This document shows positions 35,466 to 42,161 of a stretch of DNA of 64,000 bases, piece by piece; positions within the stretch are counted from its first letter, which is position 1; each line of letters begins with the position of its first letter. The stretch comes from Lachnoclostridium sp. An169. Its GTDB lineage: Bacteria; Bacillota; Clostridia; Lachnospirales; Lachnospiraceae. Under the pieces are notes generated by a model. That model searched no databases, was not told the DNA's origin, and saw nothing but the letters and a program-made list of their open reading frames with translations. Position numbers and translations under genes: made by a program. Location of the stretch: NCBI RefSeq assembly GCF_002160525.1, contig NZ_NFKT01000015.1:50541-114540 (forward strand). The letters are read 5' to 3'.

Positions 35466-36059
35466 CTATTCCAGCCCGAGCGCTTTCATCTCGTCTGTGA
35501 CGCTCTCCTCGCAGGAACGCATGGCAAGAATGGTCTTCTCAAAAAGTTCCGGCAGTTCCCATCCGAGCATTTCCGCGCCCTGCTTTATGATATCCCGGGA
35601 ACAGCCCTGGGCGAAACGTTTGTCTTTGAATTTCTTCTTCACGCTGGATACTTCCATGTCCATGACGCTTTTCGAGGGACGCATCAGGGCTGCGGCCCAG
35701 ATCAGCCCGGTCAGTTCGTCCGCGGCGAAAAGGACTTTCTCCATCAGGTGCGTCGGTTCTACATCACTGCAGATCCCGTATCCGTGGGAACAGACAGAGT
35801 GGATAATATCCTCTCCGACGCCACCGTTTTGCAGAAGCTCCGGCGCTTTCTGACAGTGCTCCTCCGGATACATTTCAAAATCGATATCGTGGAGCAAACC
35901 CACGATCCCCCAGTGCTCTGCCTCATCTCCGAAACCGAGCTCTCCGGCATACCATTTCATAACACCCTCCACGGTGAGTGCATGCCGGATATGAAATGCC
36001 TCCTTATTGTATTTCATCAGAAGCGAAAGCGCTTCCTCCCTGCTGATTGTGTCTGCCAT
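35466..36059 (-). CDS. HD domain phosphohydrolase
   Basis: 197 residues with the HD pattern: His in FHIRHALTVEGV, then GLLHDIDFEMYPEEHC (HD pair), and a second His in HSVCSHGYG, ending with SVMDMEVSSVKKKFKDKRFAQG. This matches the HDIG/YfbR-like hydrolases of unknown substrate common in Clostridia. Start ATG 36059 follows AAAGGTGG; the longer GTG start is less likely. Confidence 0.85.
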   Translation of the reverse strand: MADTISREEALSLLMKYNKEAFHIRHALTVEGVMKWYAGELGFGDEAEHWGIVGLLHDIDFEMYPEEHCQKAPELLQNGGVGEDIIHSVCSHGYGICSDVEPTHLMEKVLFAADELTGLIWAAALMRPSKSVMDMEVSSVKKKFKDKRFAQGCSRDIIKQGAEMLGWELPELFEKTILAMRSCEESVTDEMKALGLE

Positions 36060-36134
36060 AGTAAATTCCACCTTTCTTTTTTGCTATCTGTATCTTTTAA
36101 TTTTTATATTTCTTTCCACACCTTTGCCGGTCCC

Positions 36135-36165
36135 ATGCTGTACTGCCCCATGCTATCACGACAGA
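36135..36165. repeat. Truncated third copy of the structured repeat (left arm only)
   Basis: ATGCTGTACTGCCCCATGCT then ATCACGAC aligns with the left arm of the 142-bp repeat copies (positions 1-31 of each), including the flanking CCGGTCCC. The rest of the element is missing. It overlaps the last three codons of the HAD gene. Confidence 0.5.
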
Positions 36166-36884
36166 AGGATCTTCGCAAGCTCTGCCATGTCAACCTTCTC
36201 CAGAATATGATCCGCTTCCGGCAGTTCCTCCTCTGGAGAAAGATTGGAACGGATATAAACCGTGGCAAGACCGGCTCCTTTTGCCCCTCTGATGTCGCAG
36301 ATGCCGTCGTTCCCTATCATCACCGCAGTCTCCCGGTCAATCCCGTAAGTATCGAGGAGTTTTTCAAATAACCGCAGATCCGGTTTTTTCACTCCCGCCT
36401 CGGAAGAGATCAGGATCCCGTCAAAACAGTCGAGGATCCCCAGATAAAAGAGCTCATGCTCCGTAAAGATCTTCTGGGCGTTTGTCAGAAGATAGAGTTT
36501 CTTCCCCTGCTCTTTTAAGTCTGCCAGCAGTTCCTTTACTCCCGCATAAAGGCGGACATAATCGGTAGACAGGGTACGGAAGAACTGGCCTGCATGGACA
36601 GCCAGAGTCATGTCCGCTTTCACGCCTTTTTCCGCAAACAGCTGTAAGAACACATTTTCCAGCCGGATCTCCGGATAAGCCTCGTGGGAATCTTTTCTGA
36701 GGGGATCCTTTTCCGCCATCTCTCCGGTCAGCCGGCGGTAGGCTTCCTGCAGTTCCTCCCCTGTATACCGGGCTCCGTAATAGCCGTAGAACAGGGCGAG
36801 CTTCTCCCAGAGTTCCGGTTTTTCCTCGTCGGTGTGGATGTCGGCAAGCGTGCCGTACAGATCAAAAATACATGTTTGGTACAT
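36156..36884 (-). CDS. HAD-superfamily hydrolase
   Basis: 242 residues of the HAD-IA type: nucleophile Asp in FDLYGTLADIHTDE, Thr/Ser in LLTNAQKIF, Lys in SSEAGVKKPD, and the acid pair MIGNDGICDIRG. Broad phosphatase activity is usual; the substrate is unknown. Start ATG 36884 follows GGAGAG; upstream in-frame residues to 36953 look random. Its end has grown into a repeat remnant. Confidence 0.88.
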   Translation of the reverse strand: MYQTCIFDLYGTLADIHTDEEKPELWEKLALFYGYYGARYTGEELQEAYRRLTGEMAEKDPLRKDSHEAYPEIRLENVFLQLFAEKGVKADMTLAVHAGQFFRTLSTDYVRLYAGVKELLADLKEQGKKLYLLTNAQKIFTEHELFYLGILDCFDGILISSEAGVKKPDLRLFEKLLDTYGIDRETAVMIGNDGICDIRGAKGAGLATVYIRSNLSPEEELPEADHILEKVDMAELAKILLS

Positions 36885-36918
36885 CGTCTTCTCTCCTGTC
36901 ATTTTATTTTCGGTCATT

Positions 36919-37806
36919 CTATTTTCTGTCAGTCGGATCGATCCGGCGTTCATTCAGGAACATTCCCTGGAAGCGTTCGGCATGAAAACGTCTGACGAAC
37001 CAGTCACATTTGCAGAGAAACAGGTAATAGACATTCAGGCCGCATCCATGCAGTGTCTCAAAATTCCCCTGCCCCTTGGAAATGACCAGATCAGCCTCTT
37101 CTATGGCCCGAAGCGCTTCATCGCTGATGTCATCCGGATCCGTGCCTGCGATGGAACTGCCGTTTCCCATGACCGGAACGATCTTGTCCAGTCCCACATA
37201 GACGGCGGTATCCAGATCTGCGTCGTTGACTACAGGAGCCCCGCGCACGATCACCTGAATGGAAAGGTGCGGGTACTGTTCTTTCAAAAGCTTCAGCACG
37301 ATCTTATCCAGGACGATCTCCCCGCAGTTGTCCGTCAGATAAACAAGGAAGGACGCCTGTGACAGGTCGTCTAGAAAATGCGTGTATTCCCGGTCATCGA
37401 GTCCGTCCCGGGCCTGGTTTTCAAATAGCTCAAGAAGCTTTTCTCTTGAGATATCTTTCACCGAAGCATAGTCGATATAATTTCCCGTCCGGGCATAGAG
37501 AAGGGATGCCGTCAGGGGATCCCGGTGAGCGCGTATCTCTGCTTCGATGTCCTGTTCCAGAGAGAGCAGATAGTCGTTGAACTCCTTCTTCACCGCGTCA
37601 AGTCCGGACTGTTCGCCCCAGTATTTCTGATAGATACGGGAAAGGGGACGGATCAGTGCCGGGGCGGAGAGATCCGGGTTACAGGAGGAAAGAAAGGCGA
37701 GCACTTCCCGCATGTACTGCATTTTCTTTTCTTCATCGGTAAACTCCCTTACCTGGGATTCCTGCATCTGGATCAGACAGGTAAGGCAGAAAGAATTGAT
37801 CTTCAT
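36919..37806 (-). CDS. DUF89 / ARMT1-like domain protein (metal-dependent damage-control phosphatase)
   Basis: 295 residues with the DUF89 blocks: FCLTCLIQMQ at the start, YLTDNCGEIVLDKIVL in the middle, VIVRGAPVVNDA and ISKGQGNFETL toward the C-terminus, the last with metal/phosphate residues. Family members remove damaged phosphometabolites. ATG overlaps the DUF5655 stop (ATGA) and it lies beside a HAD phosphatase, a plausible metabolite-repair pair. Confidence 0.86.
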   Translation of the reverse strand: MKINSFCLTCLIQMQESQVREFTDEEKKMQYMREVLAFLSSCNPDLSAPALIRPLSRIYQKYWGEQSGLDAVKKEFNDYLLSLEQDIEAEIRAHRDPLTASLLYARTGNYIDYASVKDISREKLLELFENQARDGLDDREYTHFLDDLSQASFLVYLTDNCGEIVLDKIVLKLLKEQYPHLSIQVIVRGAPVVNDADLDTAVYVGLDKIVPVMGNGSSIAGTDPDDISDEALRAIEEADLVISKGQGNFETLHGCGLNVYYLFLCKCDWFVRRFHAERFQGMFLNERRIDPTDRK

Positions 37807-38207
37807 GAAGCGTTCCTCCTTCCGGCACTCTTTTTCTTCGCGGAAAATTCCGCCGCCTCCCGGATCCATGCCATCAGTTCGTCATCGATCTCCGCTGGTT
37901 CGCTGATCAGGACATGGTGTGTCCAGCGGTTCGGATAAGGCTCCGTGGCAATGTCGATCCGCGGGGACTCTGCCCGGTGTTCCAGGCCGAAGGTTACCAC
38001 AATATAGGAATCCGGACGATCGGCTGCTTTCCTCACTTTTGCAAAAGAAACACAGGCAAACAGGTGGCTGTTGTAAAATGTGATCTGGGTTTTCTGGACT
38101 TTGATGCGGACGTCACTGATCTCAGACAGGATCCGCTTTTCCAGTCTCTCATATAACGGCAGGGCGTCCGGATCCTGGTCAAAAAAATGTAAAATGTTCT
38201 CGTCCAT
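37803..38207 (-). CDS. DUF5655-like protein
   Basis: 134 residues with the pattern ALPLYERLEKRI, then VKVQKTQITFYNSHLFACVSF and a later TEPYPNRWTHHVLIS, which I recall from DUF5655 proteins of unknown role. It is translationally coupled to the DUF89 gene and has a basic C-terminal tail (KKKSAGRRNAS). Family assignment is moderately sure. Confidence 0.7.
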   Translation of the reverse strand: MDENILHFFDQDPDALPLYERLEKRILSEISDVRIKVQKTQITFYNSHLFACVSFAKVRKAADRPDSYIVVTFGLEHRAESPRIDIATEPYPNRWTHHVLISEPAEIDDELMAWIREAAEFSAKKKSAGRRNAS

Positions 38208-38230
38208 GATATCATTCCTTTCTTAAGAGA

Positions 38231-39178
38231 TCAAAGCTCGGTTCCTGTGACGATGGCTTCGATCTTCCTATCCAGGGTTTTCATGTTCTCCAGGATAGTA
38301 TCCTTAAGATTTCGCAGGCGTCCCAGGACCTTCTGGATCTGGTCATATGTCTTTTCTGCCCGCTCTTTTGAGGAGCTGATCTTGTCCAGTACCATCCAGT
38401 CGGAAAAGATGTCGTCAAAGAAAAAGTCGGCGAAGTGCAGAAAATCTCCAATGTTCAGCTGAATATCTCCAGACATTTCTTCTTTCACATCCGCCAGCTC
38501 AGTACGAAAATTTCTCAGGGCGCTCTGCAGATCCTGAGCAAGATTCTGAGCCTGATCCAGTTTCTCATATTTTGCCATATCTGTCAGAAATCCTCCGCCG
38601 ATCACATCCCATGTGCCCCAGTTTTTCGCACTTTCCAGTTCGCCCACCAGCTGTTGGGAGATATCGCGGGCACGCACTCCTGCGCGGATCGCTTCATCTA
38701 TCTCTTTCTGCTGGCTTTCCAGGGCAGTTTTCTGCGCCTCGAGGCTCAAAATATCTGAGGCTTCGGGCCGCCCGGAGTTTCTGACCGCCTCCTTTTTGGC
38801 ATCCAGAGCTCTCTGATACCGGGTCTCACACCAGCGAAGTTCTGCCAGACGGCTCCGGCACCTGTCAATATCCTGTTCCACGGACTCAAGCTCCGCAGCC
38901 GCTGCATCATATTTCATTGCAGCAGCATAAGCCTCCTCCTCTTCGATGGTCAGCCTGTCTTCCATTTGCCCGGAAATCCTGTAAAAGAAAGCGGCAAGGC
39001 TCCTGCCCTTTAAACGGTCCACATCCTCCTGCTCCTCAAACTTCTGATGCTCAAGTTCAGCAGTCCTCTTTTTCAGTTCATCCTGCTGAATCAGCAGATC
39101 AGCCAGCTGAGCATCCAGACGCTCCTTCTCCAGGATCTCTTCCTGCAGTTTCCTGAGTTCACTGTCATAATAAACCAT
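38231..39178 (-). CDS. Coiled-coil protein of unknown function (315 aa)
   Basis: A soluble protein dominated by long heptad-rich coiled coils (residues ~5-60, 75-150 and 190-310). They are interrupted near 175-200 by a glycine-rich hinge (NWGTWDVIGGGFLTDMAKYEK). No signal peptide or membrane helix. Such proteins are common in Firmicutes next to metabolite-repair genes but have no known activity. An ATG with weak upstream GAGG starts it. Confidence 0.65.
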   Translation of the reverse strand: MVYYDSELRKLQEEILEKERLDAQLADLLIQQDELKKRTAELEHQKFEEQEDVDRLKGRSLAAFFYRISGQMEDRLTIEEEEAYAAAMKYDAAAAELESVEQDIDRCRSRLAELRWCETRYQRALDAKKEAVRNSGRPEASDILSLEAQKTALESQQKEIDEAIRAGVRARDISQQLVGELESAKNWGTWDVIGGGFLTDMAKYEKLDQAQNLAQDLQSALRNFRTELADVKEEMSGDIQLNIGDFLHFADFFFDDIFSDWMVLDKISSSKERAEKTYDQIQKVLGRLRNLKDTILENMKTLDRKIEAIVTGTEL

Positions 39179-39372
39179 AATACCCTCCTCATCCCGTCAC
39201 ATTCCTTTTGTTTTGTTACCTTTCTATCGCTTTGCAGTTCATAAGTTCTTATACAACCTCCCTGCTCCATATTAAAGATTTTATCTCTTCCCCGTCCCCG
39301 TGTCCACATAAAATTCTCAGCACGGGTTCCTTTTCTTTATACGGGTTCCTTTTCATTCCCGCGCCGGTTCCC

Positions 39373-39514
39373 AGGCTGTGCGGGACGACATTGTCACGAA
39401 GGCCCGTAGGGAAGCGCCGGTACTTAGGCTGCGTCCTTTGCAGCCTTAGCACCGCTGCGCTTCCCTCCCGAGCGAAAGCGTGGCCGCCGGGATAATATAG
39501 GACCGTACTGCCGT
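39373..39514. ncRNA. Structured 142-bp repeat, copy 2 (candidate RNA element)
   Basis: Same length and plan as copy 1. P2 is AGGGAAGCG/CGCTTCCCT (39408-39416 and 39458-39466) and P3 is AGGCTGC/GCAGCCT (39426-39432 and 39440-39446). Compared with copy 1, paired positions have changed together while loops CACGAAGGCCCGTAG and CCCGAGCGAAAGCG are identical. The outer stem is weaker but still pairs (GGC-GT-CGG pattern). It fills most of the 350-bp gap between the coiled-coil gene and the first RNHCP gene. Confidence 0.7.
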
Positions 39515-39528
39515 AAACCCGACGTTCA

Positions 39529-39957
39529 TTATGAAAGGCCCCCGTACTCTCCCTCCATTGATACGGTCATCCTCCGGATAGCGGACTGCGGAATCATCTT
39601 CCCTCCAAAGGGTCTCATAGCCAGTGCCATAAGTTTCATAGGATTGTCATCGGCTGCGGTGCGGTTGGAACTTACCTTCCCGCACCTTGTACACCGGTGG
39701 ATAACGGCCCACTCTCCGTTTTTTCTCACCCAGACACCGATGGGTTCCATGCGGCCGTGACAGTCTGAGCCACGGTCGCCGGGTTCGTTGTCCAGGTGGA
39801 TACTGTAAAGGCAGTTGGGACAGTGGTTTCTGTGATTGCTCCCCGCCCCTGCTGAGACGACCGGCCATCCGCATACTTTGCAGGTAAAGGAATCCGTGCA
39901 GGGATGGGTCCGGAAATATTTTTTGTCGTATTTCCTCTTCTTATTTTCTCTGTTCAT
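39529..39957 (-). CDS. RNHCP domain zinc-binding protein
   Basis: 142 residues with HRNHCPNCLYSIHLDN, the namesake RNHCP signature, plus CKVC upstream, a DCHG and CTRC downstream: seven cysteines arranged as a zinc-cluster. Function is unknown in the family. It overlaps the upstream RNHCP-like gene by 17 bp. The basic N-terminus (RENKKRKYDKKYF) may bind nucleic acid. Confidence 0.85.
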   Translation of the reverse strand: MNRENKKRKYDKKYFRTHPCTDSFTCKVCGWPVVSAGAGSNHRNHCPNCLYSIHLDNEPGDRGSDCHGRMEPIGVWVRKNGEWAVIHRCTRCGKVSSNRTAADDNPMKLMALAMRPFGGKMIPQSAIRRMTVSMEGEYGGLS

Positions 39958-40435
39958 TGCTATCTCCTCCGATTTCTCCGCGTCCGCCCATGATCTTTGT
40001 CAGATCTTCGAGCCTCTCTATGGGGAACGGCGGTGATGATAATGGTTTTGATGCTACGGACAGTACCTTGATCAGGTTGTCCTTATGGGAAAGCGGTGTG
40101 GTCGTCATTTCTCCGCAGAAACTGCATCTCTGGATGATCTCCCATTCACTTTCCCCTCTGACCCAGATGCCGACAGGTTCCAGAATCCCGCCGCACTCCT
40201 CTTCTTCCTCGCTTGTTCCGCCTGATCTGCCGGCAAAATTTCTGCCATGTATGCCGGCGAGGCAGTTGGGACAGTGGGTCAGGATCTCTTCCGGTCCGGG
40301 ATCTGTCGGGCATTCCTGGTATTCTTTGTTCATCGGACGTTCGCTGTCCTTCCGCCCGGCAGACGGTGTCCATCCACAGTTGGGACAGCGGAAAACAGCG
40401 CTATTTTTAATCGTTTGTTCTGTCTCTCGTTTCAT
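39941..40435 (-). CDS. Divergent RNHCP-like paralogue
   Basis: 164 residues from ATG 40435. It has the same cysteine order as its neighbour: CPNC, then THCPNCLAGIHGRNF replacing the RNHCP block, ECGG and CSFC. A Glu-rich insert (TSEEEEE) is present, and the N-terminal half differs. The open frame continues upstream to 40870 but that part lacks coding character. Tandem with the RNHCP gene, so a duplication and divergence is likely. Confidence 0.75.
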   Translation of the reverse strand: MKRETEQTIKNSAVFRCPNCGWTPSAGRKDSERPMNKEYQECPTDPGPEEILTHCPNCLAGIHGRNFAGRSGGTSEEEEECGGILEPVGIWVRGESEWEIIQRCSFCGEMTTTPLSHKDNLIKVLSVASKPLSSPPFPIERLEDLTKIMGGRGEIGGDSNEQRK

Positions 40436-40530
40436 TTTATCTATACACTCCTTTTTCCGTACTCTTTTGCAGATACACGATGTGATCGTATTTATCCGGC
40501 AGGTCTTCACGGATAATCTGCCTGCGAAAT

Positions 40531-40564
40531 AAAAAACGGATAACCCATTACTCTGAGTTATCCG
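40531..40564 (-). terminator. Rho-independent terminator of the small transcription unit
   Basis: CGGATAAC (40537-40544) pairs with GTTATCCG (40557-40564). On the minus strand the stem is followed by TTTTTT (40531-40536). It ends the unit that starts near 40961. Confidence 0.8.
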
Positions 40565-40709
40565 TATACCTGTCGTGTGTGAACCATTATCTGACTTTTT
40601 TCCGATCTTTTCATGATATCCGCCAGCACATGACATCCGCCAGCGATAATATCTGCCCGATAGTCCGATACAGCAGACCGGAGCGCCGCTTTCCTGCAGG
40701 GGGCATATG

Positions 40710-40796
40710 TCATGCACAAGCGCAGGCTCCCGAAAAAAGCATTCGATCATCCGCAACTGGCAGATCCGGTGCATATTGTAAAAGGATCTGATCCAT
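40710..40796 (-). CDS. Possible 28-residue peptide ORF
   Basis: MDQILLQYAPDLPVADDRMLFS and a short ACACA tail, with AGGGAG six bases before the ATG. It lies within the transcription unit 40531-40996. The peptide is too short to classify; it could be a chance ORF. Confidence 0.35.
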   Translation of the reverse strand: MDQILLQYAPDLPVADDRMLFSGACACA

Positions 40797-40847
40797 GTAA
40801 AGCTCCCTGTATAAGGGCATGAAAAAAAGAAAGTCAGCCTGATGACT

Positions 40848-40919
40848 CTATCCGCGTACAGGTACAACAAAAAAACCCATCGTAATTATCTGATGAGAAA
40901 AAATTATCGTCCCTATCAT
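40848..40919 (-). CDS. Possible 23-residue hydrophobic peptide
   Basis: MIGTIIFSHQIITMGFFVVP and three more residues. Its ATG overlaps the stop (TAATG) of a five-codon ORF that has a strong ribosome-binding site, so translation would be by re-initiation. Hydrophobic short peptides with this layout recall holin-like or type I toxins. The longer frame may also be a frameshifted relic of such a toxin. Confidence 0.4.
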   Translation of the reverse strand: MIGTIIFSHQIITMGFFVVPVRG

Positions 40920-40949
40920 TAGCGAATAGCCGACATCAAGCCACCTCCC
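40919..40949 (-). promoter_or_regulatory. Strong ribosome-binding site and five-codon leader (MSAIR)
   Basis: GGGAGGTGG (40941-40949) precedes ATG 40936, then TCG GCT ATT CGC and TAA. A very strong site for so short a reading frame implies a leader or a truncated toxin gene. Confidence 0.5.
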
Positions 40950-40967
40950 TTTCAAATTGCTTTTATC

Positions 40968-40996
40968 AGCATAACACAGAGAGCTTTCTGTGGCAA
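40968..40996 (-). promoter_or_regulatory. Predicted promoter of the small transcription unit
   Basis: Minus strand -35 TTGCCA (40991-40996), 17-bp spacer, -10 TATGCT (40968-40973). The spacer contains a small ACAGA/TCTGT hairpin. A transcript to the terminator at 40531 would be about 430 nt. Confidence 0.6.
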
Positions 40997-41005
40997 GAAA
41001 AAATA

Positions 41006-41941
41006 TTAAAAATTTTCCCGGTACTCTTTCGGGGAGCAGTGATATTTTTCCGCAAACTTTTTGTAAAAGAAACTGACATTTTCATACCCCGCCAGATTCG
41101 CCGCTTCTGTTACAGGTATTCCGGTATTGCGAAGCAGATTCGCCGCATATCTCAGGCGCTGGTCCTGTACGAGCTGTGTGAAAGTCATCCCGGTCTCCTG
41201 TTTGATATAATTGGAGAGGTAATTGGAATTCATATTGAAGAATTCCGCGGTTGTTCTCAGCGTGCAGGTCGAGTAGTTCTCTTCAATATACCGGAGAATC
41301 GGGATGATGTGTTCTCTTCCTCTCTTCCCATTACCCAGGTTCATGTCCCGCCGGAATACGTTGGCAAGTTCCAGGAGGATCAGTGTCATCAGGCTGTCAA
41401 GATAATCATCCGAATAAAGGCTTTTGTCATAGTATTCACAGAGAAATTCCCTGATGAAGACGGGAAGGCGTCTGCTCTCTTCCGAGGAAAAGAATACATA
41501 GTGATCCGTCTCAGTGCGGTTGTTCAGTGCGTTGATAAAGAAACGGGAAAGGTAGCTTTCTTCGGAAAAACGGTTGAAAAAATTCTGCGTCAGATATCCC
41601 TCTGTAATGAGAAAATTCAGGAGAATATCGCTTTCCCCGCAGGCACGGCAGAAATGTGTCACACCGCGGTTGATAAGAAGGCACTGGCCTTTCTGCAGTA
41701 AAATTTCCTGCCCTTCTACCAGGATCGTTTCGGAACCGTCATACATGTATACCAGTTCAAACCAGGGATGCCTGTGATAAGGAACCTCCCGGTAACGGTC
41801 CTGTTTTGCAACAAGGATTCCCCCGGAAGCCGGGAAAGTACGCCACATTTCCCAGGTGGATTCGGCGGGAAGTGTATTGTCGCGGCGGATTTCATTTTCT
41901 GTAGGCATTCGAAGATATTTGTCAAGATTTACAGTGTCCAT
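41006..41941 (-). CDS. AraC-family regulator with cupin sensor domain
   Basis: 311 residues: N-terminal cupin region (YHRHPWFELVYMYDG, then a histidine-containing GVTHF block) for ligand binding, then the double helix-turn-helix (TLRTTAEFFNMNSNYLSNYIKQETG and PVTEAANLAGYENVSFFYKKF). ATG 41941 follows AGGAGG by eight bases. It is divergent from the GH106-like gene, its probable target. Ligand: likely a rhamnose- or sugar-acid-containing glycan product, by context only. Confidence 0.88.
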   Translation of the reverse strand: MDTVNLDKYLRMPTENEIRRDNTLPAESTWEMWRTFPASGGILVAKQDRYREVPYHRHPWFELVYMYDGSETILVEGQEILLQKGQCLLINRGVTHFCRACGESDILLNFLITEGYLTQNFFNRFSEESYLSRFFINALNNRTETDHYVFFSSEESRRLPVFIREFLCEYYDKSLYSDDYLDSLMTLILLELANVFRRDMNLGNGKRGREHIIPILRYIEENYSTCTLRTTAEFFNMNSNYLSNYIKQETGMTFTQLVQDQRLRYAANLLRNTGIPVTEAANLAGYENVSFFYKKFAEKYHCSPKEYRENF

Positions 41942-41963
41942 CGTGTGCACCTCCTGAGAATAA

Positions 41964-41991
41964 AGTATAGCAGAAAATACCGGCAGGTCAA
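41964..41991 (-). promoter_or_regulatory. Predicted promoter of the araC gene with overlapping inverted repeat
   Basis: Minus strand -35 TTGACC (41986-41991), 16-bp spacer, -10 TATACT (41964-41969). The -35 overlaps the left arm of CCGGCAGG/CCTGCCGG (41980-41987 and 42009-42016), a 37-bp inverted repeat that could be an autoregulatory operator. Confidence 0.6.
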
Positions 41992-42161
41992 TACAGAAGG
42001 GAATGCGCCCTGCCGGAAACCGGATAAAACAATAATCTGTAAATCAGTCAATAAATATATGTAATCCGGTGATTAAAATCCGGGGAAAGAAAGATTACAA
42101 TAAAATGTGGTAAAAAGTGTGCAGCATGAAACAAAAATCTGGCAATGGAGGTGCAGATGTT

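Noticed and set aside
40436..40870. N-terminal extension of the RNHCP-like protein to 40870
   Set aside because: The extension crosses a terminator hairpin and lacks coding character; the ATG at 40435 starts the conserved part.
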